Source of the DNA: JAQBQB01 sp963757185
GTDB lineage: Bacteria; Gemmatimonadota; Gemmatimonadetes; Gemmatimonadales; Gemmatimonadaceae
Direction of reading: 5' to 3'
Assembly: GCA_963757185.1 (NCBI GenBank)
Contig: CAVWQI010000005.1
Span: 478,547 to 542,546 of the forward strand
DNA: 64,000 nucleotides
The notes under the pieces were generated by a model. The model ran no database searches, was not told the DNA's origin, and saw only the letters and a program-made list of their open reading frames with translations. Positions 15,032 through 23,991 of this stretch are shown here, one piece after another (positions within the stretch are counted from its first letter, which is position 1; every line of letters starts with the position of its first letter). The position numbers and the translations under genes were made by a program.

Positions 15032-16948
15032 GTGCGACTCGTTCGCCTCCTCCTCGCCGTTCCCTTGTTCGCCGTCCGACTCGGCGCCCAACTCCCCACC
15101 GAAACCCCCTCCAAGTTCACTCCAGCGACGTCGTCATTCGACTACCAACGCCGCGACGTCATGATCCCCATGCGCGACGGCGCAAAGCTCCACACCGTCA
15201 TCCTCGTCCCCAAGAACGCCCGCCGCGCGCCGATCCTCCTCACCCGCACTCCGTACGACGCGACGGCGACGACGTCGTACGCGCAGAGCGCGCACCTCGC
15301 GCCGGAGCTCAACGGCTACGACAACGCGCTCGACGTCATCATCCCGGGCGGCTACATCCGCGTCGTGCAGGACATTCGCGGCAAGTACGGATCGGAGGGC
15401 GACTACGTCATGAATCGCCCGCTCGTCGGCCCGCTCAATCCGACGAAGGTCGACGAGGCGACTGACACGTACGACACGATCGACTGGCTCGTGAAAAACG
15501 TCCCCGAGACGAACGGCAACGTCGGGGAACTCGGGATCTCGTATGACGGATTCGAGCCGCTCATGGGACTCGTCAATCCACATCCGGCGCTCAAGGTCTC
15601 CGTGCCGATGAACCCGATGGTCGACGGCTGGATGGGCGACGACTGGTTCCACAACGGCGCGTTCCGTCAGCAGAACATGCCGTACATCCTCGAGCAGGAA
15701 GCCATGCGCGACAATTCGGCGAAGTGGTGGACCGACCACTACGACGACTACGACGTCTACATGAAATCCGTCTCGGCGGGCGAGCTCGGGAAGCTTCACG
15801 GCCTCGAGCAAGTGGGATTCTGGAACAAGATCCTCCAGCACCCGAGCTACGACTCATGGTGGCAGCAGCAGGCGATGGACAAGATTCTCGCCGCGCAGCC
15901 GCTCAAGGTCCCGACGATGCTCGTGCACAGCCTCTGGGACCAAGAGGACATCTACGGCGCGATCGCCGTCTACAAGGCGATCAAACCGAAGGACGCGAAC
16001 AATACCATGGTCTTCCTCACCATGGGTCCGTGGCACCACGGCCAGGAGATCGAGAACGGCAGCAGCCTCGGCGCGCTCGACTTCGACGCGAACACGTCGA
16101 AGGAATTTCAGAAGAACATCCTCGCGCCATTTCTCGCGCACTACCTCAAGGATGACCATCCGCCGATGGACGTCGCGCCGGTAAGCGCGTACGAGACCGG
16201 CACGAATCGCTGGGAGCGGCTGAACGCGTGGCCGAGTGGGTGCGCGGCCGGCTGCACGATCACGCGAACGCCCCTCTACCTTGGCGCCAATTTTTCCGCC
16301 GGATTCGCCCCGCCCTCTGCCTCCGCACCCGATTCATACATCTCTGATCCGGCGAAACCGGTGCCGTTTCGGTCGCGACCCATCAAGCCCACGGGCTACG
16401 ACACGTGCGCGACCTGGCCGTGCTGGCTGGTGGACGACCAACGCGAGGCGTCGGGGCGAACCGACGTGCTGTCGTACGAGACCGCGGTGCTCACCGAGCC
16501 CGTGAAGATCAGCGGCCAGCCGATGGTGCATCTAGTGTCGTCGACGACCGGCAGCGATGCCGATTGGGTCGTCAAGCTCATCGACGTCTACCCCGACGAG
16601 GTCGGCGGCGACGCGAAGATGGGCGGATATCAGCTGGCGATCGCGATGGACATCCTTCGCGGGAGATACCGCGAGGGCTTCGAGAACCCGAAACCGATCG
16701 CGTCGAACACGCCGCTCGAGTACGGATTCGCGCTGCCGACGTCCAATCACGTCTTCCTGCCGGGACATCGGATCATGGTGCAGATTCAGTCGAGCTGGTT
16801 CCCGCTCTACGATCGCAACCCGCAGACCTTTGTCCCGAACATCTTCTGGGCAAAGGCAAGCGACTACAAGAAGGCGGAACACCGAATCTTCCACGAGCCC
16901 GGACACGTAAGCTTCATCGAGTTGCCGATCGTGTCCGGACCGCGATGA
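15032..16948 (+). CDS. Secreted CocE/NonD-family hydrolase (X-Pro dipeptidyl-peptidase-like)
   Basis: A protein of 638 residues. The GTG at 15032 is preferred because it begins a clear signal peptide (VRLVRLLLAVPLFAVRLGAQ); the frame is open from 14885, but that part is the dispersed repeat. The catalytic alpha/beta-hydrolase domain has MRDGAKL and TRTPYDA near the N-terminus, QDIRGKYGS (oxyanion region), and the nucleophile elbow GISYDG with Ser near residue 170. The C-terminal PepX_C-type jelly-roll domain is present. Family members cleave N-terminal X-Pro dipeptides, cocaine-type esters or glutaryl-cephalosporins. A peptidase role fits the other secreted peptidase in the window, but the substrate is not determined. 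Confidence 0.88.
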   Translation: MRLVRLLLAVPLFAVRLGAQLPTETPSKFTPATSSFDYQRRDVMIPMRDGAKLHTVILVPKNARRAPILLTRTPYDATATTSYAQSAHLAPELNGYDNALDVIIPGGYIRVVQDIRGKYGSEGDYVMNRPLVGPLNPTKVDEATDTYDTIDWLVKNVPETNGNVGELGISYDGFEPLMGLVNPHPALKVSVPMNPMVDGWMGDDWFHNGAFRQQNMPYILEQEAMRDNSAKWWTDHYDDYDVYMKSVSAGELGKLHGLEQVGFWNKILQHPSYDSWWQQQAMDKILAAQPLKVPTMLVHSLWDQEDIYGAIAVYKAIKPKDANNTMVFLTMGPWHHGQEIENGSSLGALDFDANTSKEFQKNILAPFLAHYLKDDHPPMDVAPVSAYETGTNRWERLNAWPSGCAAGCTITRTPLYLGANFSAGFAPPSASAPDSYISDPAKPVPFRSRPIKPTGYDTCATWPCWLVDDQREASGRTDVLSYETAVLTEPVKISGQPMVHLVSSTTGSDADWVVKLIDVYPDEVGGDAKMGGYQLAIAMDILRGRYREGFENPKPIASNTPLEYGFALPTSNHVFLPGHRIMVQIQSSWFPLYDRNPQTFVPNIFWAKASDYKKAEHRIFHEPGHVSFIELPIVSGPR

Positions 16949-16982
16949 GCAGCGTCAGCGCAACCTTCGCAGGGCATTTGCC

Positions 16983-17537
16983 ATGAACTCTCGCCGCGTC
17001 GTCGGAGGCCTGATTCGTTTCGGCCTCGTCATCCTCGCCTGCTGGCTCGTGATCGCCTGGGTCAGGCGGAGGATCTCGAGTCACAACCACGTTCGCGTCG
17101 AGGCGCAGGCGCCGCCGGAGACCCTTGGCCCCGGCGACATGCGCATCTACAACGCCGACAGCTCCGTCGACATCGTGCTGATGGGCGACAAGATCCTCGC
17201 CGGTCTCTCGTCAAAAACGGTCGCGAAAATCAAGAGCGGAGTCGACGAGTCCCGCTCGGGTGACACGTCCGGCTTCGGCGGCATGGTCAGCCAGATCGTG
17301 AAGTCAACGGTCGCCGGCGCGATCGGAACGCACGCGGTCTTTCCGCTCTCCGAAATCAAGGACATCCACTACGCCGACGGGAAGATCCGCGTGCAGTGGA
17401 CCGACGGCGGCGACAAAGAGCTGTTCAGCGGAACGAGCGTCAACCATCAGAAGGTCTCGGACTCCTTCAACGAGGCCGAGGCCAAGCGTTTCGTCGAAGC
17501 AGTCCGCGCGCGAAAGGGGCTTCCCCCGGCTCCGTGA
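16983..17537 (+). CDS. Membrane-anchored protein of unknown function
   Basis: A protein of 184 residues with one N-terminal transmembrane segment (about residues 10-27), followed by basic residues and a soluble domain. The soluble part begins with a strand-rich stretch around residues 50-75, a Ser/Gly-rich loop, a hydrophobic helix near 100-115, and LSEIKDIHYADGKIRVQWTDGG, which looks like a small beta domain of PH-like or DUF type. I do not recognise the family. It lies 34 bp after the hydrolase gene and 10 bp before the ROK-type gene, so the three are probably one operon. Confidence 0.6.
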   Translation: MNSRRVVGGLIRFGLVILACWLVIAWVRRRISSHNHVRVEAQAPPETLGPGDMRIYNADSSVDIVLMGDKILAGLSSKTVAKIKSGVDESRSGDTSGFGGMVSQIVKSTVAGAIGTHAVFPLSEIKDIHYADGKIRVQWTDGGDKELFSGTSVNHQKVSDSFNEAEAKRFVEAVRARKGLPPAP

Positions 17538-17547
17538 TCGTTCGCCG

Positions 17548-18213
17548 ATGAAGATTCTGGCAGTCGACGTCGGCGGCACGAACGTCAAAGTGCTCGCGTC
17601 AGGCCACCGCGCGCCCACCAAGATCAAGTCCGGCCCCACGCTGACGCCCCGCGAGATGGTGCGCGCGGTTCGCCAGGCGACGACTGACTGGAAGTACGAT
17701 CGCGTGTCGATCGGCTATCCCGGTCCCGTGCGCAACGGCAAGCCCGTCGAAGACCCGTGGAACCTCGGCCCCGGCTGGGTCGGATTCGATTTTGGCAGAG
17801 CGTTCGGCAAACCCGTTCGGCTCGTAAACGACGCCGCGATGCAAGCCCTCGGCAGCTACGAGGGCGGCGGTACGATGCTTTTCCTCGGGCTGGGCACCGG
17901 TCTCGGCACGGCGTTGATCAAGGACGGCATGCTGATCCCGCTCGAGCTCGCGCACATGCCCTATCAGCACGGCAAGACCTACGAGGACTGGATCGGCGAA
18001 GCCGGGTTTCGACGGCTCGGCAAACACCGATGGCGACGGCACGTGCTCGAGATTGTCGAACTGCTCTCAGCGGCTTTTCTCGCGGACTACGTGGTGCTCG
18101 GAGGCGGGAACGTCCGGCACATGAAACGGCTGCCGAGGGGAGTCAAACGCGGCAAGAACGCGAACGCGTTCCTGGGCGGCTATCGTCTCTGGAAATCGAA
18201 CCGAGCGAGCTAG
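17548..18213 (+). CDS. ROK-family sugar kinase (polyphosphate-glucokinase-like)
   Basis: A protein of 221 residues, short for a ROK kinase. Phosphate-1 motif DVGGTN is at residues 7-12, the sugar-site Asp lies in VNDAAM, and GLGTGLGTALI is the phosphate-2 block. The ROK zinc motif is absent, as in polyphosphate glucokinases, and ELAHMPY replaces the usual ELGH segment. It should phosphorylate glucose or a related sugar with ATP or polyphosphate, although the exact donor cannot be read from sequence. It starts 10 bp after the preceding gene. The C-terminus is basic. Confidence 0.8.
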   Translation: MKILAVDVGGTNVKVLASGHRAPTKIKSGPTLTPREMVRAVRQATTDWKYDRVSIGYPGPVRNGKPVEDPWNLGPGWVGFDFGRAFGKPVRLVNDAAMQALGSYEGGGTMLFLGLGTGLGTALIKDGMLIPLELAHMPYQHGKTYEDWIGEAGFRRLGKHRWRRHVLEIVELLSAAFLADYVVLGGGNVRHMKRLPRGVKRGKNANAFLGGYRLWKSNRAS

Positions 18214-18344
18214 CGAACGACCGCCGCCGTGCCGGTGGGGACAGTCGCGGCGTCGGCCGACGACACGCGCGCCGCGCAGGCGAGAAACAGTCCGGTGGTG
18301 AACGCGAGAAGCGCGCGCTGAAGGAACCGACGATCGAAGTTCAT
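18210..18344 (-). CDS. Possible small secreted peptide (44 aa)
   Basis: An open frame of 44 codons. The N-terminus has a basic stretch (MNFDRRFLQR) and a hydrophobic core (ALLAFTTGLFLACAA), which together look like a signal peptide or lipoprotein signal, followed by a short Ala/Thr/Val-rich tail. It lies downstream of the RCC1-repeat lipoprotein gene on the same strand and its stop overlaps that of the ROK gene. There is no strong ribosome-binding site. I give it only because the signal-peptide pattern is hard to get by chance. Confidence 0.35.
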   Translation of the reverse strand: MNFDRRFLQRALLAFTTGLFLACAARVSSADAATVPTGTAAVVR

Positions 18345-18509
18345 CGATTGGAGGGAGAGGCGTGACGACGGGAGGGGACAACGGGGGGGGCGCGATCGTA
18401 GCGGTCCGATCGGAAACCAGAGTCGCGACCGACAATTTAATCTCAGTATCGGCCCGGGGTGCTCGAGCGTTGAACTCGCGTGACGTGCGACACCAATGGC
18501 GCCGCGCGC

Positions 18510-19799
18510 CTACTGGCTCGACCCCGCCAATCGACTCGGTTCGACGACGAGCGCCGGAGTCGCCACGGCGGAGGCTTCGGTCCCATCGCCACGCTGACCC
18601 GATTGCCCCAAGCCCCAACAGTAGAGGTTGCCACGCGTCGTCACGCCGCATGTGTGGCTGCCGAATCCCGTGCTGATCTCGACGAACTTCTGCCGCCCGA
18701 TGACGCCGACCGGTTTGGTCGCGCAAGGCAAGACCTGTCCCCCGCATCGCTCGACGAGAAGCGACGGCAACGCGCCAAGCTCACCGAACGAGTCATCCCC
18801 CCAGCAGTAGCCGGCGCCAGTGATGTCGACGCCGCAAGTCTGGACGATTCCGGCGCTCAGCTGTACGAAGGCCAGGTCGCTGGCGACGCGAACCGGGACG
18901 AGACTCCCGTCCTGTGTTCCGTCGCCCATCTCGCCGCGCGGATTCGCTTCCCAGCAATACGCGAATCCGGAGACGTCCGCGCCACACGTGGTGAACGAGC
19001 CAACGCTCAACCACGCCAGCGCCGGCGCGCCGGGAACGAGCTGCGGGGTCATCTGAGTTCGTGAGAGCTCGAGTCCCCCGCTCCGCTCCGTCCAGATAGA
19101 GCCCCAACAATACACGACGCCTACGGTCGTGCGCGCGCACGTCCGCGACTGCCCCGCGCTCGTCGCCGCGACCGGTGCGGTTATGAGCACCCGGGTCGTA
19201 CCGGGCAGCAAGTTTCCGTTGCCGAGTTGGCCGCGGTCGTTCGATCCCCAGCAGACGAGCAATCCGTCTGAACGGACGGCGCAAGTGTGACTGAACCCGG
19301 CGGAGATCTGCGTCCACGGGAGGCTGCTCGGAACCTTTGTGAGCACCGGTCCACCGCTACCCCCGAAGTCCGAAACCTGACCCGTTTCATTCGAACCCCA
19401 GCAGTACGCCTCGCGCGAACGCGTGATCGCGCAGGTGTGACGTTGGCCCGCGCTGATCGACGCGAATTGGAGTCCCGCCTGGACCAGCTGCGGTATCGTC
19501 GCGCACGCGTACCGCGCGTTCAGCGAGCCGCAGGTCGTGTCGGTGTGGCTCACGCCAAGTTGCCCGTACTGATTGCTCCCCCAGCAGTAGGCGCTGCCGT
19601 CGGTCTTGAGCGCGCACGTATGATTGCCGCCGACCGTCACCGACGCCCAGTCGCTCGCGCCGATGTCGTCGAGGACAGGAAAACGTCGCACGGAAGTCGT
19701 AGGTTCACTGCACGCGGCCACGACGAGAGTCGCCGCGAGCGCGGCCCCCGAGGCTTTCCACCGCACGCCCCCGCCCCCCTCTCTCCGACCGAACGGCAT
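18510..19799 (-). CDS. RCC1-repeat (regulator of chromosome condensation-like) lipoprotein
   Basis: A protein of about 429 residues. After a lipoprotein signal ending in VVAAC there are seven RCC1-type repeats, each with the pattern TCAxxxxGxxYCWGSNxxGQLG. This predicts a seven-bladed propeller. Each blade carries two Cys residues (HTCA and YCWG), so disulfides across blades are likely in the periplasm or outside the cell. The function of bacterial extracytoplasmic RCC1 proteins is unclear; protein binding is usual. ATG at 19799 is chosen; GTG at 19766 (VRWKASGAAL) would give a shorter and more classical signal, and the frame is open to 19844. Confidence 0.85.
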   Translation of the reverse strand: MPFGRREGGGGVRWKASGAALAATLVVAACSEPTTSVRRFPVLDDIGASDWASVTVGGNHTCALKTDGSAYCWGSNQYGQLGVSHTDTTCGSLNARYACATIPQLVQAGLQFASISAGQRHTCAITRSREAYCWGSNETGQVSDFGGSGGPVLTKVPSSLPWTQISAGFSHTCAVRSDGLLVCWGSNDRGQLGNGNLLPGTTRVLITAPVAATSAGQSRTCARTTVGVVYCWGSIWTERSGGLELSRTQMTPQLVPGAPALAWLSVGSFTTCGADVSGFAYCWEANPRGEMGDGTQDGSLVPVRVASDLAFVQLSAGIVQTCGVDITGAGYCWGDDSFGELGALPSLLVERCGGQVLPCATKPVGVIGRQKFVEISTGFGSHTCGVTTRGNLYCWGLGQSGQRGDGTEASAVATPALVVEPSRLAGSSQ

Positions 19800-19893
19800 G
19801 AATCTCAGCAAGGGATTTCGAGTGGCGTTGGTGTTCGGGATCATCGCGGCGACGATCGAGATGGGCTTGATCCTGTGGATGGCGCGATGTTAG
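19798..19893 (+). CDS. Possible 31-residue single-span membrane peptide
   Basis: A frame of 31 codons that starts at an ATG sharing the palindrome CATG with the divergent RCC1 gene. The peptide has a basic N-terminus (MNLSKGFR), one hydrophobic span (ALVFGIIAATIEMGLILWMA) and ends RC. The composition is that of a genuine transmembrane helix and differs from the Arg-rich shadow frames usual here. No clear ribosome-binding site is seen, and it would overlap the RCC1 leader on the other strand, so confidence is low. Confidence 0.3.
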   Translation: MNLSKGFRVALVFGIIAATIEMGLILWMARC

Positions 19894-20012
19894 CGGCGGG
19901 AAAACGCGAATCGGCGGTCAAGGAACGTTAGCCAACGATCCGCGGGTTTGGACTGTCGAATCGGCGGCCTGGCGGCTATCGTCGCAGCACGAGAATCCAC
20001 CCAGGTGAGGCC

Positions 20013-21101
20013 ATGCTGTTCGCCATCCGTCGACTGATCGCGTTCGCCGCCCTCTCGAATTTGGTCGCTGTACCCGCCCATTCACAGCGGGGTGGGGCGC
20101 CCGCGGGCCAGGACTATACGATTCACAATTTCCGGTTCGCTAGCGGAGAGACGCTCCAGGACCTTCGCATCCATTACATCACGCTCGGCAAGCCGCGCCG
20201 CGACGCCTCGGGGCTTGTGCGGAACGCCGTGCTGGTGCTCCACGGCACCACCGGGTCGGGGGGCGGATTCCTGAGCCAGACGTTCGGGGGTCAGCTGTTC
20301 GGTCCCGGGCAGTTGCTCGACACGGCCAGCTACTTCGTCGTTCTCCCTGACGGCATCGGACATGGACGGTCGAGCAAACCAAGCGACGGAATGCACGCGC
20401 GGTTCCCGAAGTACACGTACGACGACATGGTCGACGCCCAGCACGAACTGCTCGCCAAGGGCCTCGGCGTGAATCACCTCCGGCTCGTGATGGGGACGTC
20501 GATGGGGTGCATGCACGCGTGGGTCTGGGGCGAGCGCTACCCCGACTTCGCGGACGGGCTAGTGCCTCTGGCTTGCATACCGTCGCCGATCGCCGGGAGG
20601 AATCGGATGATCCGGACGATGATCATGGACTTCATCACGAAGGACCCGGGTTACAACGCCGGCGATTACACGACGCAGCCGTCCGGGCTGCGACAGGCGA
20701 TGGGGATGCTGTACATCATGTCGTCGGCGCCCAAGGTGCAGCACCGCCAGGCGCCGACGCGCGACAAGGCGGATTCAGTGATTCGCGCGTACCTCGACCA
20801 GAACGTGAAGACGCACGACGCCAACGACGTCGTCTACGCATTCAACGCGTCCCGCGACTACGATCCGTCGCCGAACCTCGAGAAGATCACGGCGCGCCTG
20901 CTGGCGATCAATTCGGCGGACGATTTCGTGAATCCGCCGGAGCTGGGGATCGTAGATACGCTCATCCATCGCGTGAAGAACGGGAAGTTCGTGCTGCTGC
21001 CGATCACCGACCAGACGCGCGGGCACGGGACGCATTCGCTGCCCGCGGTCTGGGGATCGTACCTCGCCGATTTTCTGAAGACGTTGCCGGGCGACAATTG
21101 A
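20013..21101 (+). CDS. Secreted alpha/beta hydrolase, MetX (homoserine acetyltransferase)-like
   Basis: A protein of 362 residues with an N-terminal signal peptide (cleavage near residue 24). The fold is that of the homoserine O-acetyltransferase group: LRIHYITLGKP near 51-61, VLVLHGTTGSG, and the nucleophile elbow GTSMGC with Ser 163. The acid is Asp 303 or 304 and the base is in GHGTHS (338-341). True MetX enzymes are cytoplasmic, so an exported member is unlikely to make methionine; it is better called a hydrolase or acyltransferase of unknown substrate. The genes at 21130 and 22029 follow in the same direction. Confidence 0.85.
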   Translation: MLFAIRRLIAFAALSNLVAVPAHSQRGGAPAGQDYTIHNFRFASGETLQDLRIHYITLGKPRRDASGLVRNAVLVLHGTTGSGGGFLSQTFGGQLFGPGQLLDTASYFVVLPDGIGHGRSSKPSDGMHARFPKYTYDDMVDAQHELLAKGLGVNHLRLVMGTSMGCMHAWVWGERYPDFADGLVPLACIPSPIAGRNRMIRTMIMDFITKDPGYNAGDYTTQPSGLRQAMGMLYIMSSAPKVQHRQAPTRDKADSVIRAYLDQNVKTHDANDVVYAFNASRDYDPSPNLEKITARLLAINSADDFVNPPELGIVDTLIHRVKNGKFVLLPITDQTRGHGTHSLPAVWGSYLADFLKTLPGDN

Positions 21102-21129
21102 AGATCATTCACCCCTCGGTGCCAACGAC

Positions 21130-22029
21130 ATGAATTTTCGTAGCGCGGTCCCTGCCCTTGCACTGCTTCTGGCGCCGTGGCTCGCGATCGACGCGCAGCC
21201 GCGCGCGATTCTGCCTGTCGTACTCACCCTTCCCGCAGGTCCGCGGACCTTGGCGCTCGGCGACGTCGGCGTCACAAGCCGCGACGACGAGGTGATTTTC
21301 TTCAATCCGGCGCAGCTCGTCATCGCGAACGGCTTCAGCACGTCCGGCGAGCGCTATGGCGAAGGCTCGAGCGGGGCCGCCCTCTCCGCGGTAACGAGGT
21401 TCAACGGCGGTGGTGTCGCGATCGGAATGCGCACGCAAAGCGCCGAGGCCAGTTTCGTGTCCAGCCCCGGGACACCGGCGGAATTCGAGCAAACGCTAGT
21501 GTCCTCGTCGCTCGAGTTGAGCGTGGGAATCGCCCAGGCATTCAAGGGCATCCGATTCGGAGCCGCCGGGAAGTACGCCGAACAGGAATCCGCAGGGTCG
21601 CGATTCGAGCGCGGTCTCGTCGATCTCGGGGTCTCGAAGGTGATGTTCGGTTCGTACACCGTCGGCGCCGCGGTGCAGAACCTGGGGCAGGACGCGGACT
21701 CGGGTCCAATCGAAGCGGAGCTTCCGCGACAGGCGACACTCGGCGTTTCGCGCGGCGGGTCGCTCGGCGAATTCGATCTCTTCGGCACCGCCGCCGTCTC
21801 CTGGTTGCGCAGCAACACGCTCGCGCCCGCGGGCGGACTCGAAGTCAACTACAGTTGGCTGAGCGGCTACAACATCGCGCTGCGCGCCGGCGCGCGGCGC
21901 CCGCTTCCCGGCCAAGAGGCGTTCACCGCCGGCGCGGGCTTCACCGTCGACCGCCTGTCGATCGACTACGCGCTCGAGACCTTGGGCGACGGCCGGGTCG
22001 GCAATCGCCTGGGATTGAGGATTCGCTGA
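21130..22029 (+). CDS. Outer-membrane beta-barrel protein of the PorV/PorQ-like type
   Basis: A protein of 299 residues with a signal peptide. It begins its mature part with PAGPRTLALGDVGVTSRDDEVIFFNPAQ, in which the ALGDVG and FNPA motifs are characteristic of PorV-type (UPF0164-related) barrels. The rest is a series of amphipathic strands (for example VAIGMRTQ, YTVGAAVQNLGQ, LSIDYALETLGDG) ending with LGLRIR, a typical barrel C-terminus. PorV proteins of Bacteroidota shuttle type IX cargo; whether this one does so is unknown, and no other type IX gene is seen. The stop overlaps the next start (TGATG). Confidence 0.65.
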   Translation: MNFRSAVPALALLLAPWLAIDAQPRAILPVVLTLPAGPRTLALGDVGVTSRDDEVIFFNPAQLVIANGFSTSGERYGEGSSGAALSAVTRFNGGGVAIGMRTQSAEASFVSSPGTPAEFEQTLVSSSLELSVGIAQAFKGIRFGAAGKYAEQESAGSRFERGLVDLGVSKVMFGSYTVGAAVQNLGQDADSGPIEAELPRQATLGVSRGGSLGEFDLFGTAAVSWLRSNTLAPAGGLEVNYSWLSGYNIALRAGARRPLPGQEAFTAGAGFTVDRLSIDYALETLGDGRVGNRLGLRIR

Positions 22030-23966
22030 TGCCCAATAATCGCGCGCGCGCGGCCGGCATCGTTTTCGGCCTTCTCTTCACCGGCTGCACCCAGGCGCTC
22101 CAGCTCACCAAGGACGACTCGCCGGTCGTCCTCTCGCACCAGCTGATCTCCGCGCCGAACCCCGGCGAGAAGGGATCGTTTGCCGTCAAGACGCTCTACT
22201 ACGGCAGCGGCACCGACAAGCGCCGCGCCGAGTACAAAGACTCCGTGGCGATCAAGACGAAGACCGTCGACGTCTCGCCGTTCGTCACCACCGAGCCTGA
22301 CAACGCCAAGGCCCGCGAAAAAGATTGGGGATTCGGCTTCAGCAAGGTGCCGATCAACGGGCGCGTCTGGTATCCGGCCGGCAACGGGCCGTTCCCTCTC
22401 GTGCTGATCGTCCATGGCAACCACGACCCGCTCGACTACTCCGACCCGGGCTACGGCTATCTGGGCGAGCTGCTGGCGTCGCGCGGGTTCATCCTTGCGT
22501 CGGTCGATGAGAATTTCATCAATGGCAATCTGCGCGGCGAGAGCGACGGACGCGCCTGGCTCCTGCTCAAGCACATCGAAGACTGGAAACATTGGAACGA
22601 CAGCTCGGCCGGCCCGTTCTCGCACAAGGTCGACATGCACAACATCGCGATCATGGGTCACTCGCGGGGCGGCGAAGCTGTGGGGATCGCCGCGGCGTTT
22701 AATAGGCTCAGTCATTACCCCGATGACGCCAATGTCAAATTCAATTTCAACTTCGATATCAAGTCGGTGTTTGCGATCGCGCCGGTCGACGGGCAGTACA
22801 AGCCAGCCGGCGTGTTCACGCCGATCGAGAACGTGAACTACATGGTGATCCACGGCTCGCACGATGGAGACGTCTCGTCGTTCAATGGGTTGAGAGCGTT
22901 TCAGCGGATCCGTTTTACCGACGGCAAGCCCTGGTTCAAGGCTGCCTGGTACGTCTATCGCGCCAACCACGGCCAGTGGAACACCGTCTGGGGGAACAAG
23001 GACAACGGCCCGCGCAGCGGGCGCTACCTCGACCTGCGCGGCCTGATCACCCCGGAAGAGCAGAGACAGTTCAGCAAGGTCGTGATCGGCGGATTCCTCG
23101 AGGCGACGCTGCACGGCAAATCCGAGTATCTGCCGATGTTCCGGGACCACCGGCTCATCGGCGCGTGGCTGCCCAAGACGATGTACATCACCCGCTTCGA
23201 GGAGTCCGGCTTCAAGTCGCTGGCAACTTTTGACGAGGACGTCGACGTGACGACCGGGTCCGTGCCGGGGGTTACCCTTTCGGGCGACAGTCTTGCAACG
23301 TGGAAAGAGAACCCGCTGAATCTGCGCAGCGGACAGAACGATCCGATCAACACCAACGCGGTGACGCTCGGTTGGAACAACCACATCCGCGGCGACGACA
23401 CCACGAAGCTCGGCAAGCCGGCGTCGTACACGATCTCGCTGAGCGACTCGCTCGTCGGCAGTCTGCACCTCGGGCGCGAGGCCGCCATGTACCTGTCGCT
23501 CGCGCCGACCGACGCCAAGCCCGGTCCGCGCGCCCCGGCGCGCGACACGACCAAGAAAGCCGACAGCACCAAGAAAGACGAGAAGAAGGCGCCGCCAAAG
23601 AAGCCCGAACCGAAGGCGGGCAAGGACTCGACGCCCGTCGATCTCACGGTCGAGATGACCGACGCGTCGGGTCACATGGCGCGCTTGCCGCTCAGCCATT
23701 TCGGCGTGCCGCGAAGACCGCTCGAGATTCACATTCTGCGGCGACACGACCAGGAGCAGCAGCGCTACCCGACGCAGTACGAGCTCGTGCTCCAGACGTA
23801 CGTGCTCCCGCTCGCCGAGTTCGCGCAGGCGTCGCCTCAGTTCGATCCGACTCATCTTCGCTCCATGCGCCTGGTCTTCGATCGGCTCGTGGCGGGCACG
23901 GTGGTCGTGGACGACATCGGAGTCTCGGCGACAGCGGGACCGTTCCTGGCGCTCGGAGAACCGTAG
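22029..23966 (+). CDS. Lipoprotein alpha/beta hydrolase (dienelactone-hydrolase/lipase-like) with a C-terminal beta domain
   Basis: A protein of 645 residues. The ATG at 22029 overlaps the preceding stop and gives a lipoprotein signal with Cys in LLFTGC. The catalytic domain has LVLIVHGNHD, the nucleophile elbow GHSRGGE and a His region around ANHGQW. The last third looks like a beta-sandwich and includes a Lys/Asp/Pro-rich linker (about residues 500-530: repeated KKADSTKKDEKK-type sequence). It probably hydrolyses an ester outside the inner membrane. The coupling with the barrel gene suggests they act together at the outer membrane. Substrate unknown. Confidence 0.75.
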   Translation: MPNNRARAAGIVFGLLFTGCTQALQLTKDDSPVVLSHQLISAPNPGEKGSFAVKTLYYGSGTDKRRAEYKDSVAIKTKTVDVSPFVTTEPDNAKAREKDWGFGFSKVPINGRVWYPAGNGPFPLVLIVHGNHDPLDYSDPGYGYLGELLASRGFILASVDENFINGNLRGESDGRAWLLLKHIEDWKHWNDSSAGPFSHKVDMHNIAIMGHSRGGEAVGIAAAFNRLSHYPDDANVKFNFNFDIKSVFAIAPVDGQYKPAGVFTPIENVNYMVIHGSHDGDVSSFNGLRAFQRIRFTDGKPWFKAAWYVYRANHGQWNTVWGNKDNGPRSGRYLDLRGLITPEEQRQFSKVVIGGFLEATLHGKSEYLPMFRDHRLIGAWLPKTMYITRFEESGFKSLATFDEDVDVTTGSVPGVTLSGDSLATWKENPLNLRSGQNDPINTNAVTLGWNNHIRGDDTTKLGKPASYTISLSDSLVGSLHLGREAAMYLSLAPTDAKPGPRAPARDTTKKADSTKKDEKKAPPKKPEPKAGKDSTPVDLTVEMTDASGHMARLPLSHFGVPRRPLEIHILRRHDQEQQRYPTQYELVLQTYVLPLAEFAQASPQFDPTHLRSMRLVFDRLVAGTVVVDDIGVSATAGPFLALGEP

Positions 23967-23991
23967 CGAACGAAGACCGGAGGAACCGGCG